DNA of 64,000 bases from DASRHT01 sp035293765 (GCA_035293765.1 DATGMF010000025.1:1-64000); one strand, 5' to 3'. Positions 7,297 through 15,486 are shown, counted from the stretch's first letter. Translations and numbers: made by a program. The notes: generated by a model not told the origin, from the letters alone.

Positions 7297-9199
7297 AGAA
7301 TCTCCCTGATCTTGCAATCACTATGTGAGCCTCTTCAATTCGTTGGTCTAGCTCTTTTGTATAGGAAGCATTTCCCTTTGTGGAAAAGGTGTCTCTTAAT
7401 TTTCGCACATGACTTAAAATATCAAGGGACTGTGTTTGGCACGTTAATTCCAATGCCTGATAAGCATACTCATAGGCTCGTTGCTCATGTCCAAGAAGAA
7501 TATGAGTCTTTCCCAGATACGTAAGCAACCGAGACAAGCGTCGGATAGCCGCAGGATCGATAAGTTTAAGTGCATGTTCAAGCACTTGTAATGCATCTTC
7601 TGGTTGGTTAAGACGGAGATAACAGGAACCTTCGTAGCTGGCTAATCTGGCTTTGGTAAAGCCTGTAGCATAGACATCTGTTTCTAAAAAAGTTGCTTCT
7701 GAAGTATCTTTTGCGCGCGCAAGAGCTTTCCGGCAGGAGGAAGTATCGCCTAAGTAAGAATGTGCCTCAGCTTCTATAGCTGCGTGCCACGAATATATTT
7801 TTGGGCTTTGTATGGGAAAACATCGTGCTTCCTCAAGAAGCGTAAGAGCTTGTTGAGGCTGGTTATTGGATAACAACAATAGGCCCATTCTTCCTAAAGA
7901 GACTGCCCAGAGGTCGTAATTGTGGCCTTCGAGGGCCGCTTTAAGTGCGAAGCCGTAGTAAGATAAAGCGAGAGGATAGTCACGAAGATCAAACAGGGTT
8001 TTTCCAAGAAGTTGTGCAACTTCGCTAGAAAGCAAATAAAGTTTTTCAGAAACAGCAGGCGTTTGTGAGGCACCCAGGAACTGAGTGATGTCTTGAAAAA
8101 GTCCGAAAAGTCCATATAGAAGCTGAAGAGAAGCGTTTGCCGAAAGTCTCCAGTATCTTTTCGTGATTTCCGAAAAGTCGTCTAGAACAGCCTCATCAAG
8201 ATATGAGGGACTATGTATTGATGCAAGCAATCGCTCTCTTTTCTCCGGCTGAAGAAACTTGTAAGGTGAAAGCGTAAGCATTGTGCAAGCAGCAGCCAAA
8301 GCATTTTGCAGCATTTGACGACGTGAGTAGTTCATGTTCTGCTCTTCTAAATCTTGTTTTTTTAAGAGCAGTATACTATCAGTTGGCTGAATGGGCGAAA
8401 TCGAGAACAAATTTGGTTGTTTGCTAAGGGCAGCAACCTGTTGCTCTAGTACGTTGGAAAGCGTAAACCCGCGCACTTCCCACGCCTCTTTCGTATCCTG
8501 ATAGCACTTCAGGGCCTCCTGCCGTTTGCCATGCCGCACAAGCATTTCTAGCCAGTGCTGCAAGGCTTCTTCGTCCGGCGGTTCTTTCAGGACCATTGCG
8601 CGGTACTGCTCGCCCGCCTGCCAGAGCTTGCCCTGCTCCTCGTAGGCTTGCGCTAGCCACAGGCGGCATTGTCGCAGCCGGTCTTCGCTGTGCTTGCGTA
8701 AGCTATAGACCCACGTTCCGCTTTCCCCTTCCAACAACTCGCCTCGTTGCAGATACTCCAGCGCTCGTTCTAACAGGGGAAGAGCCTGGAGCGAGCTACG
8801 CCCCTGATTCTCTGCCTCTTTGAGCAGGGCTTCACAGGCGTCGCGATCCGTCCAGATCAGCGATTGATCCGCCAGTTCGTAGGCGGCTTCAATCGTTCTG
8901 AGCGCAATTTTGCCGATCACGCGGCGAATCTGGTTAACGGCATTGTACACGGTTTTATCGGCAAGTTCAAAATTGTCGCTGTCGGGCCAGAGATCATCTT
9001 GCATGGTCCCGCGCGCAAGTCGTCGCCCCGGGGCGGTCAGCAACCGCTTGAAGACGCTGCGGGCGGCGCGTCCCTTGCCCCAGGCGTCTTTGGCTACGAG
9101 TTTCCAGGTGCCAGCCGCGTCTCGCTGCCACACATCTAACGGGCCATGTAAACAGACCCGGAGCTGGCACGAAGGGGGGATATCCTCCTCGAACTGCAT
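7289..9199 (-). CDS. BTAD-TPR transcriptional regulator (SARP-like, copy 1)
   Basis: 636 aa from the ATG at 9197-9199, with GGGAG upstream; a GTG one codon earlier is possible. Residues 13-115 form an OmpR-type winged helix (LRVCLHGPLDVW..., TVYNAVNQIRRVIG). Residues about 120-260 are the bacterial transcriptional activation domain (GEQYRAMVLKEPPDEEALQ, WLEMLVRHGKRQEALKCY). The remainder is TPR repeats. Between them, near residues 290-316, sits SRRQML followed by a hydrophobic stretch that looks like a twin-arginine signal or membrane segment in mid-protein. It is coupled to the flavoprotein gene. The homologous regulator at 62.6-64 kb has RRQLL at the equivalent place. Probably a pathway-specific activator of neighbouring genes. 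Confidence 0.88.
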   Translation of the reverse strand: MQFEEDIPPSCQLRVCLHGPLDVWQRDAAGTWKLVAKDAWGKGRAARSVFKRLLTAPGRRLARGTMQDDLWPDSDNFELADKTVYNAVNQIRRVIGKIALRTIEAAYELADQSLIWTDRDACEALLKEAENQGRSSLQALPLLERALEYLQRGELLEGESGTWVYSLRKHSEDRLRQCRLWLAQAYEEQGKLWQAGEQYRAMVLKEPPDEEALQHWLEMLVRHGKRQEALKCYQDTKEAWEVRGFTLSNVLEQQVAALSKQPNLFSISPIQPTDSILLLKKQDLEEQNMNYSRRQMLQNALAAACTMLTLSPYKFLQPEKRERLLASIHSPSYLDEAVLDDFSEITKRYWRLSANASLQLLYGLFGLFQDITQFLGASQTPAVSEKLYLLSSEVAQLLGKTLFDLRDYPLALSYYGFALKAALEGHNYDLWAVSLGRMGLLLLSNNQPQQALTLLEEARCFPIQSPKIYSWHAAIEAEAHSYLGDTSSCRKALARAKDTSEATFLETDVYATGFTKARLASYEGSCYLRLNQPEDALQVLEHALKLIDPAAIRRLSRLLTYLGKTHILLGHEQRAYEYAYQALELTCQTQSLDILSHVRKLRDTFSTKGNASYTKELDQRIEEAHIVIARSGRFYG

Positions 9200-9232
9200 C
9201 ACTTTCTCCCTCTCGGTAAATACATGGCTGCA

Positions 9233-9331
9233 TCAAATATTGCTGCTTTTACGCTTACACCTATCTTTAAGATGATTGATGGTCTGAGCGAATGTCTCTG
9301 CTGATGCAGGTTTATGGTAATAATACTGACT
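9233..9331 (-). pseudogene. decayed third copy of module gene A (5' part)
   Basis: Read on the minus strand, this stretch encodes QYYYHKPASAETFAQTINHL then a stop at 9233-9235. It aligns with the start of gene A (EYYCHKPGSQGEFVQAINYL). Nucleotide similarity extends upstream through the GGAGG ribosome site, but the start codon GTG is AGT here. The remainder of A and all of B are gone. It lies 30 bases upstream of the regulator start, on the same strand. Confidence 0.65.
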
Positions 9332-9334
9332 TAC

Positions 9335-9767
9335 GATCCTCCACAGCATTCATGGGTAGTATACCTTGAAAGCTCTTAATTTAACATCCCTCAATTTCGA
9401 TTCCGTGGTCACTTTTTGAGGTGTAGAGGATGAACAGGTTCAGGTGGGTGCGTTGGCTTATTGACGTTCAGGTAGAATTTAGTTATATATAGAGAGGTAT
9501 ATAGTGGTATATAACGCTCTCATTTTTTATTCATATCGAGATATAGGGTAGTAGAAAAATTGGCGGAGCATTTAGGGAGTGGAGCGCCGGCGGTTATCTA
9601 GCATTAAAATAATGTGAAAGCTTTTTTGGCGGGTCCAGGTGGCGTAAAGAGCATTGACAGATGAGGCGATTATCTCTACAATCGGTCGTGTGTTGATGGC
9701 AGAGCTAACATTATGGCAGTTTCGTAGTGAGTGGTGCAGTAAACTAGCTGGGAGGAGAACAGGCGCT
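9335..9767. other. intergenic region with AT-rich repeats between divergent genes
   Basis: About 430 bases between the regulator and the pentapeptide gene. It contains TGAACAGGTTCA (9431-9442), a near-perfect palindrome, and at 9482-9515 an inverted repeat GTTATATA/TATATAAC enclosing two GGTATATA units exactly 10 bp apart (9496 and 9506). These look like helically phased binding sites or AT-rich promoter elements. No ORF is supported. Confidence 0.4.
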
Positions 9768-10361
9768 ATGGCAAATCAGCAGCAATATGCAATTCTCAAA
9801 CAAGGGGGGGCGGTCTGGAATCAGTGGAGAAAGGCGTATCCAGATATTTTGCCAGACCTCAGCGGCGTGAGTCTTATCAAGGCAACCCTTATCAGTGTGG
9901 ACCTGAGCAGGACGGATCTCAGCCAGGCGAGCCTTTCTAGAATAGACTTGAGCGGGTCCGATCTGAGCGAGGCCAACCTCAATGGCACCATCCTTTACCG
10001 GGCTAACCTCAGCCAGACTGATCTACGCAAGGCCAACCTCAGCCTCACATTTCTCGTCAGGGGCGAACTTATTCGCGCCAATCTGAACGGTGCTAATTTG
10101 AATGGAGCCAACCTGAACAATGTCGATCTCTATCGAGCTGACCTGATGTTTGCCAACCTGAATGGGGCCAATCTGAGCGAGGCCAATCTGAGCGGAGCGC
10201 ACTTGAATGGCGCTTTCCTCTACAGAGCGAATCTCAGCCAGGCCGATCTGAGCGAGGCCGATCTCAATGGAGCCGTTCTCGACGAGGCCAATCTGCGAGG
10301 TGCCATCTATACCGAAGAACAACTCTTGCAAGCTAAATCGTATCGTAATGTGCTGCGGTGA
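9768..10361 (+). CDS. pentapeptide-repeat protein
   Basis: 197 aa from the ATG at 9768, preceded by GGAGGAGA; in-frame codons upstream (from 9654) lack a good ribosome site. The N-terminus ILKQGGAVWNQWRKAYPD is a common lead-in to pentapeptide proteins, and from residue 35 on the A(D/N)LSxx pattern repeats about 28 times, predicting a right-handed quadrilateral beta-helix. No membrane segment or enzyme domain is attached. Some family members mimic DNA and protect gyrase, but most have unknown roles, so nothing specific is claimed. The gene is convergent with the FIST gene. Confidence 0.9.
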   Translation: MANQQQYAILKQGGAVWNQWRKAYPDILPDLSGVSLIKATLISVDLSRTDLSQASLSRIDLSGSDLSEANLNGTILYRANLSQTDLRKANLSLTFLVRGELIRANLNGANLNGANLNNVDLYRADLMFANLNGANLSEANLSGAHLNGAFLYRANLSQADLSEADLNGAVLDEANLRGAIYTEEQLLQAKSYRNVLR

Positions 10362-10393
10362 TAGCCACGGTGATGCGAGCGGAAAAAATATCT

Positions 10394-10459
10394 GACCTTC
10401 TCATGATAGCGGGCCGTGTTCTGCCCGGCCTGGGCGACGTTTACCGCTCTGAGAAGGTC
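10394..10459. terminator. nested inverted repeat between convergent genes
   Basis: Outer arms GACCTTCTCA (10394-10403) and TGAGAAGGTC (10450-10459) enclose a CGGGC/GCCCG hairpin (10410-10427). The outer right arm overlaps the last codons of the FIST gene. Confidence 0.4.
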
Positions 10460-11571
10460 GTGATTGTCATCGTCTGATTGTGCAGTTTGCAGGCCGCTCC
10501 CGGCGTAAAGGGGGAGATCTCTCCATACGAATAGAATCCCGTCAGCACAGCCCGATCTCCTAGAACGGCACGTACCCCTTTCACTTCCTCATCGATGCGC
10601 TGCTTGAGTACCAGCTTCCGCCCCACACAACTGATCAGCAGCGCAAGGTCAGGAGAGGAGCGAATCGGTTCATAGCTCGTCATCGCCGCTCCCACAGCCC
10701 CATCCACCAGACGGTCGAAATTGGCGCGCATGAAGCGTGCATACATTCCCTCGGGCACGTCTCCCGCAAAAGTAATGCTCTGTTGAGCTTCGTTGACGGA
10801 TAAAATCGTGCGCACCACGGGTTCGGCGCTATCGGGGGTGAGCAGCGATAATGGGAAGAGTAGCCCTGTCGCAGGTAGGCCCAGAGCGTGCTCGCCGAGA
10901 TAAGCTTTATACATTGGCAAGGCCAGTTTGCCGTCCAACTCGTAAAGCACATTGCCTGCTGAACGGGTGATCAGGCGCTTGGGACCGAAGGTCTCCCAGC
11001 CTCCCAGCGACCCGTAGCTTACGAGCAGCCGCTTGCTGTAGAAGCCAAGCACGATGATACTTTCTGTCTCCGGTCTACCCTCCCAGACGACAATCGTCTC
11101 CTGGAAGCGCGTGCCATCGCCAGAAAGCCCGCCGGTGATGGTCACTTGAGGAGGGAGATGGCGCGTGAGGCCGGCCACGAGATCGCTGCCATTGACGTTC
11201 ACTCCACGAGAGAGAACCAGAACGTGAACCAGTCCTTTCTTGTCGAGCTCCTTTGCCAGGAGTTCGCCCGCGTGAAAGTCGCTGATGCCTTGTTTGAGCT
11301 TGATCCGTACGCCGTGCAGGGTGGTCTGTTCGAACTGGACCGCGGTGACGACCAGCGACTCGTCGAGTACTTGCGTATCCGAGATTTCGCCCGCAGTTGA
11401 ACAACCGACCAGGTGGGCGCTGGGATAGGCTCGTTGAATGTCTTGCAGGAGGGCTTGCTCTTTAAGAAGGGATGGACAGCCGAACAGCAGCACAAGCTGA
11501 GCTGCGTGGAGCTTGCCAGGAGTAGTTGGCTCCCACCGGCTATTTTGCCATCGTATATGTTCTATCTTCAT
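10441..11571 (-). CDS. FIST-domain sensory protein
   Basis: 376 aa. FIST_N (about residues 28-215: LVLLFGCPSLL, HLVGCSTAGEI, LSRGVNVNGSDLVAGL, TGGLSGDGTRF) and FIST_C (about 220-370: NVLYELDGKLALPMYKAYLG, FSYGEI-type ending FYSYGEISPF) are both complete. FIST proteins are predicted sensors of small ligands such as amino acids, usually tied to kinases or methyl-accepting proteins. Here it stands alone, with no kinase or GGDEF gene nearby, so its output partner must be elsewhere. The start follows GAGGTTGGA. Confidence 0.92.
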   Translation of the reverse strand: MKIEHIRWQNSRWEPTTPGKLHAAQLVLLFGCPSLLKEQALLQDIQRAYPSAHLVGCSTAGEISDTQVLDESLVVTAVQFEQTTLHGVRIKLKQGISDFHAGELLAKELDKKGLVHVLVLSRGVNVNGSDLVAGLTRHLPPQVTITGGLSGDGTRFQETIVVWEGRPETESIIVLGFYSKRLLVSYGSLGGWETFGPKRLITRSAGNVLYELDGKLALPMYKAYLGEHALGLPATGLLFPLSLLTPDSAEPVVRTILSVNEAQQSITFAGDVPEGMYARFMRANFDRLVDGAVGAAMTSYEPIRSSPDLALLISCVGRKLVLKQRIDEEVKGVRAVLGDRAVLTGFYSYGEISPFTPGAACKLHNQTMTITTFSER

Positions 11572-12080
11572 TCCAACCTCGCCATCGTGGAAAAGGAGTA
11601 GTTATGACATTGCTCCTCAGAACTACATTATATGCCGCTGTCAGTACAAAACAATAAAATTTGTGTTAAAAACGGATCAAGTTTATGCGGTTCACATCCA
11701 ATGGCATCTGGTTGTTACAAAAAAACGTTCTTAGTATATCATATATGCACATTAGTTTGTCTGTCTTACAAGACTATACCCCAGGGCTATTTAATTTTCC
11801 TTTTTTTCCCGCCTTCGGCGGGGGGATGGAAGAGGGGGCGAGGGCACCTCGCGCTCCGGTGAGGGGCTACCGCCCCTAACAACCCCGCTTTTTCCGAAAA
11901 TTAAATAGCCCTGACTATACCCACTTTTCTTGAGCAGCGCCGCACAATCGAGCAAGCGAAGAGTTTTCTTTCCTTGTAATCTCTGTTATTATCGCTATGT
12001 GAGAAAGTAACATGCTTGATAGTGAGCTGGCTCATAATCTCTTTCCGCGATTCCATGTTACATTGAAGGTAGTTCGATGT
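11572..12080. other. gene-free region holding a MITE-like element
   Basis: No ORF of consequence. The region contains the element at 11782-11913 and AT-rich flanks. Nothing else is recognised. Confidence 0.5.
11782..11913. mobile_element. MITE-like element 2 with 9-bp target duplication
   Basis: A 132-bp element with perfect 18-bp terminal inverted repeats CAGGGCTATTTAATTTTC (11782-11799 and 11896-11913). It is flanked by the direct repeat ACTATACCC (11773-11781 and 11914-11922). The termini match element 1 at 12 of the first 15 positions. The GC-rich interior holds a GCCTTCGGC hairpin and GGGGC/GCCCC segments but no ORF. Confidence 0.8.
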
Positions 12081-12170
12081 CGCGTTCCGTAGGGGCAGGG
12101 CTAGCCCCTGCCCTGCTAGCGGCTCCCCGATTCATCGTGGGCGCGTTGGAACGCGGAACATTTCAAGGTA
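12081..12170. repeat. composite palindromic repeat (GTAGGGGC core plus CTCCCCGATTCATCG core)
   Basis: CGCGTTCC (12081-12088) and GGAACGCG (12148-12155) bracket GTAGGGGCAGGGCTAGCCCC and GGCTCCCCGATTCATCGTGG. The right flank CGCGGAACATTTCAA is repeated at 45211-45225. It lies 48 bases before the next gene. Confidence 0.7.
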
Positions 12171-12218
12171 GGTTGTAATGGGCGTGTGCCCAATCGTATA
12201 GAAGGAGTTTGCATAGTT

Positions 12219-13382
12219 ATGGCGCAGGCATTGCCGCATTTTTGCCCGCGTTGTGGAGCGCCTATAGCCGTGGATCAGCAGCCGCGCTTCTGTCCCCGGT
12301 GTCAACTGGATCTCCAGACATATCTGGTTGGCAGTAGCTCTCCGCAGGTCTCAAATCCAGGCTTCCCGCCAGCCGGACCGATCTCAAATCCAGGCTTTGC
12401 ACCCGCCTTGCAAAGCCCATCATCCCCTTTTCCGGCTCCGCAGCCCTCATGGGGGCAGCCGCAAAGCCCGATAGAGCCGCCGCAGAAACCTCGTAAGTCT
12501 GGTATGGGGAAAGGCGCTCTTGTGCTGATATTGCTGGCCGTGCTGGTGGTATTGGGGGCTGCTGGCTACTTAGGCTGGCAGTTCTTGGGGCCGGGCGCAA
12601 GTCAGCCTACGATTACTAACGCGCCTATTAATGCCACAGTGACGTATGCGGGCGTGGCCTTAACTGTGCAGCAAGTTCAGCGGTCGCAACGCTTTATTGA
12701 CGATCCAAATGCGGATACGGCTGGAATGGTGCGTCTAAGCCTCCAGGGCAAAAATACCAGCACTGCGCCCGTTAATCTGCTGTATACCAATATCGCCCGG
12801 CTGGTTTTGCCAGGAGGAAAGGTTATAGCGCCAACCTATGTCAGATCAGATGTTAGCCTTGCTCCTGGCGCAACACAGACGAGCATCGTAGATTTTGCTG
12901 TTCCCTCGAATATCAAAGTCGAGCAACTGGTATTGCGCGTAGGTGCGGCGACAGAAGCGCAGATGGATATTCCATTGACGGGACATGCTGATCTGGCGGC
13001 ATATGCGCCAAAGACGAGCACTATTAATAAGCAACTGGAGTACCAGGGGCTCAACTGGACGCTGATTAACGCGACTTCGCAGTTGAACCTTGATACGCAG
13101 CAGGCAAGCAAGGGAATGCGTTACATAACAGTCGCATTTACGATAGACAACACGTTAGCACAGACGGCCATCCCTGGTTCGCCCTATGATTACATGCGCT
13201 TGCAGGCTGATAATACCAGCTTTGCGCCGGTCGCATCGACTCTACCAACATCTTTTGAGGCGGGGGCGAAGGGCAAAACGGGAGCTGTGACGTTCCTTGC
13301 TCCCCAGAATGCTGCAACCCTCACCCTCGTTTTGTTAGCCCAAAATGGGTTCAATCAGCGAACGGTGAATATACAATTTTGA
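12219..13382 (+). CDS. zinc-ribbon membrane protein with two DUF4352-like domains (copy 1)
   Basis: 387 aa from the ATG at 12219, preceded by GAAGGAG. A zinc ribbon (Cys9, 12, 25, 28) is followed by a Pro/Ser-rich linker, one transmembrane helix (about residues 105-128, GALVLILLAVLVVLGAAGYLGW) and two extracytoplasmic beta domains (about 140-265 and 275-387). Each resembles DUF4352/telokin-like modules with hydrophobic LVLxxG strands. The next gene is a full-length paralogue. The arrangement of cytoplasmic zinc ribbon, helix and exported Ig-like domain suggests an envelope sensor or assembly factor, but no ligand is known. Confidence 0.75.
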   Translation: MAQALPHFCPRCGAPIAVDQQPRFCPRCQLDLQTYLVGSSSPQVSNPGFPPAGPISNPGFAPALQSPSSPFPAPQPSWGQPQSPIEPPQKPRKSGMGKGALVLILLAVLVVLGAAGYLGWQFLGPGASQPTITNAPINATVTYAGVALTVQQVQRSQRFIDDPNADTAGMVRLSLQGKNTSTAPVNLLYTNIARLVLPGGKVIAPTYVRSDVSLAPGATQTSIVDFAVPSNIKVEQLVLRVGAATEAQMDIPLTGHADLAAYAPKTSTINKQLEYQGLNWTLINATSQLNLDTQQASKGMRYITVAFTIDNTLAQTAIPGSPYDYMRLQADNTSFAPVASTLPTSFEAGAKGKTGAVTFLAPQNAATLTLVLLAQNGFNQRTVNIQF

Positions 13383-13396
13383 TCTGCAATTCATTT

Positions 13397-13442
13397 CAGA
13401 CGACCTGAGCGGAGCTAGCGCGTCAGCGGCGTTGGTCGTCTG
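13397..13442. repeat. CAGACGRCCTGAGC palindromic repeat, short copy
   Basis: CAGACGACC (13397-13405) and GGTCGTCTG (13434-13442) are perfect arms. The longer relative at 31355-31418 shares both ends and the GCGTTGG segment but has an extra internal hairpin. It lies between the two paralogous zinc-ribbon genes. Confidence 0.7.
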
Positions 13443-13478
13443 CAATAATAAGCCATTAACATTTCAAGGAGAGAGATT

Positions 13479-14726
13479 ATGGCACAACAATCCGCATCCT
13501 GCCCCAAGTGTGGCACAGTAGCTACCCCTGGACAACGTTTTTGTTCCAACTGCGGAGCAAGCCTGGACATCGGCGCCAACAAGCAGACGGAATATGTGAC
13601 AGAGGATGAGACGCTGCAATCGGCTCAACCCGCTGAAGGTTCTTATGCTCCCGCCGCCCTCCCTGTCCAGGGATATCAGACGCCCCCTCCCCCGCCGGTA
13701 TATTCGGCTCCCCCCTATGCAAAGCCGCAGAAGGATTCATCGAAAGGCGTATTGGGCCAGATTGGCTGTGGGGTCGGCGTCGTGATTTTACTGGTACTGG
13801 CCCTGTGTGGTCTTGCAAGCTACTTTGCGTACAATGCTGTGCGAGGTATAGTTAACAATGCCCCGGGAACTATCTCGACGAGCGGGAATACCGGGGGAAG
13901 TGGCGGCCTCACTAACACGGACGTGACGCCAACCCCCAAGCCGCCAACCGTTGTTGCCATCAATGGAACGATACTCTATGCAGGCGTTAATATCACCATC
14001 GTAGATACCAGGCAATCCAACTTTTTCACCGATGATACCAGAACGGGCAATCAGGCCGGGGTTGTACGGGTGAGCTTCAAAGAAGAGAACCAGATGAATC
14101 GCTCGGGTTCCTATCTTTATGGAGATATTATGCGCATGCTGCTACCCGATGGGACCACTGTTGCACCTGATATTGAGCAATACGCCATTGGGCCAGATGC
14201 CGCGACCACGCGTACCAACTGGGCCGACTTTCCGATACCCCTCTCAATTAAAGCGGATCAATTGGTCCTGCGCATTGGTACCCCCGATCAGGCGCAAATG
14301 GATATTCCGCTCAAGCCGAATGCCGACATTAGCAAGTACCAGCCTAAGACGGTGACGCCAAATAAGCAAACCCAGTATTCAGGGACAAACTGGACGATGA
14401 CGAGCGCAACAGCGCAACTGGGCTATAACGGCAGGCAGGCAGATAAGGGCATGACGTACGTCATCGTGGCTCTGAAGATCGATAATCCCTCCACGAATGA
14501 TTTCAACGGTTATTGGGGCGATTACGTTCGGCTCAGCGCCGGTGGCACTGTAGCATCACCCGATTCGTCGTGCAATCTGCCTCTAGGCGTCAAGGCCGGT
14601 CAAACCAACGTGACCGGAACCTGCGCGTTCCAGGTGCCTCAAGGCAATACCGATTACACGCTCCAGCTTTTGCCCGGTAGCTCTACCGGCGCCACAACGG
14701 AAGCCACCATCTCATTTCAGATCTAA
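13479..14726 (+). CDS. zinc-ribbon membrane protein with two DUF4352-like domains (copy 2)
   Basis: 415 aa; the start follows AAGGAGAGAG. It has the same layout as the preceding gene: zinc ribbon (Cys8, 11, 22, 25), Pro-rich linker, a transmembrane helix near residues 97-118, a Gly/Thr linker and two beta domains. Shared landmarks are YAGVxxT, LVLRxGxxxQAQMDIPL, A(Q/N)KQxxYxGxNWT and xADKGMxY. The copies have diverged extensively, so the duplication is old. The pair is likely co-transcribed despite the repeat between them. The function is inferred only as envelope-associated. Confidence 0.75.
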   Translation: MAQQSASCPKCGTVATPGQRFCSNCGASLDIGANKQTEYVTEDETLQSAQPAEGSYAPAALPVQGYQTPPPPPVYSAPPYAKPQKDSSKGVLGQIGCGVGVVILLVLALCGLASYFAYNAVRGIVNNAPGTISTSGNTGGSGGLTNTDVTPTPKPPTVVAINGTILYAGVNITIVDTRQSNFFTDDTRTGNQAGVVRVSFKEENQMNRSGSYLYGDIMRMLLPDGTTVAPDIEQYAIGPDAATTRTNWADFPIPLSIKADQLVLRIGTPDQAQMDIPLKPNADISKYQPKTVTPNKQTQYSGTNWTMTSATAQLGYNGRQADKGMTYVIVALKIDNPSTNDFNGYWGDYVRLSAGGTVASPDSSCNLPLGVKAGQTNVTGTCAFQVPQGNTDYTLQLLPGSSTGATTEATISFQI

Positions 14727-14758
14727 TAGCCGGCCTGAGATGATGCCAATCGGATCAT

Positions 14759-14797
14759 GAATCAGGTTCCTTTACCTGGAAACAAAGGAACCTGGTT
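14759..14797. terminator. bidirectional terminator
   Basis: GAATCAGGTTCCTTT and AAAGGAACCTGGTTC form a near-perfect stem between two convergent genes; the right arm touches the SRPBCC stop codon. Confidence 0.65.
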
Positions 14798-15273
14798 CAT
14801 TCTTTGAACTGCGCGGCATCAGTGCCAGCCTCGGCAACCTGTTTCAGGTACCTGTTTCTGGTGAGCAAAAGTCCTTTCATGTAACGTGTAAGGACCAGCA
14901 TCTCAGCTATCCTGCCGAGGATGCCCAGGGGGGCACGAAACGTAAATAGATCGATCATGAGCGTCCCAGGCGGCTGAGCAACAAACTCATGAACGTGTGT
15001 TATTTCCTGGAATGCTCCCTGGATCATTTCATCAGTAAAACGATAGGGTCGTTCGTAGGTGGTAATCTTGGAGGTCAGATGTTGCTTGATGCCGAAATGC
15101 ACAGCCTCCCAGGTCACAGTATCGCCCAGTTTCATCACCCCTGATGTCACGCCAGCAACCGGGCGCTCGTGAGTATGGGCAACCGAGTGGTGATGCAGGT
15201 CAACGCTGAGCGAGAGATCGAAACAGCGCTCCGGCGGCGCATCGATATACATTTCTAGCCGAATAGTAGGCAT
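14797..15273 (-). CDS. SRPBCC-superfamily ligand-binding protein
   Basis: 158 aa with the START/SRPBCC hallmark opening MYIDAPPERCFDLSLSVDLH, a central GDTVTWEAVHFG strand, the ITTYERPYRFTDEMIQGAF(Q)E segment and HEFVAQPPGT. The fold is a helix-grip cavity that binds hydrophobic ligands or catalyses cyclisation/dehydration. This cell-fate-type subfamily is often annotated as cyclase or ligand-binding. No operon partner; it is transcribed alone. Confidence 0.8.
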   Translation of the reverse strand: MPTIRLEMYIDAPPERCFDLSLSVDLHHHSVAHTHERPVAGVTSGVMKLGDTVTWEAVHFGIKQHLTSKITTYERPYRFTDEMIQGAFQEITHVHEFVAQPPGTLMIDLFTFRAPLGILGRIAEMLVLTRYMKGLLLTRNRYLKQVAEAGTDAAQFKE

Positions 15274-15486
15274 GAATTATTTTTCTCTCCTTCTTTTAAA
15301 GTAATTATAGCAAGTAGAGCTTTTTGGGAAAAGGGTAAAGAATTTTACCAATGTAATCAGGAATGCGCGTCAGTGATTGTGGGATAGGTTTGTAAAGCTC
15401 TACCCTTGCTCTATGAAGGACAGGCAAGCGGGGAGCAACGTGGGGAATGTTTTGTATAGACGAATATGACAGGAGAGAATGAAAGC

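Noticed and set aside
9431..9442. TGAACAGGTTCA as an SOS box
   Set aside because: Spacing between GAAC and GTTC is 2, not 4, so it does not fit the LexA operator; kept only as an unspecific palindrome.
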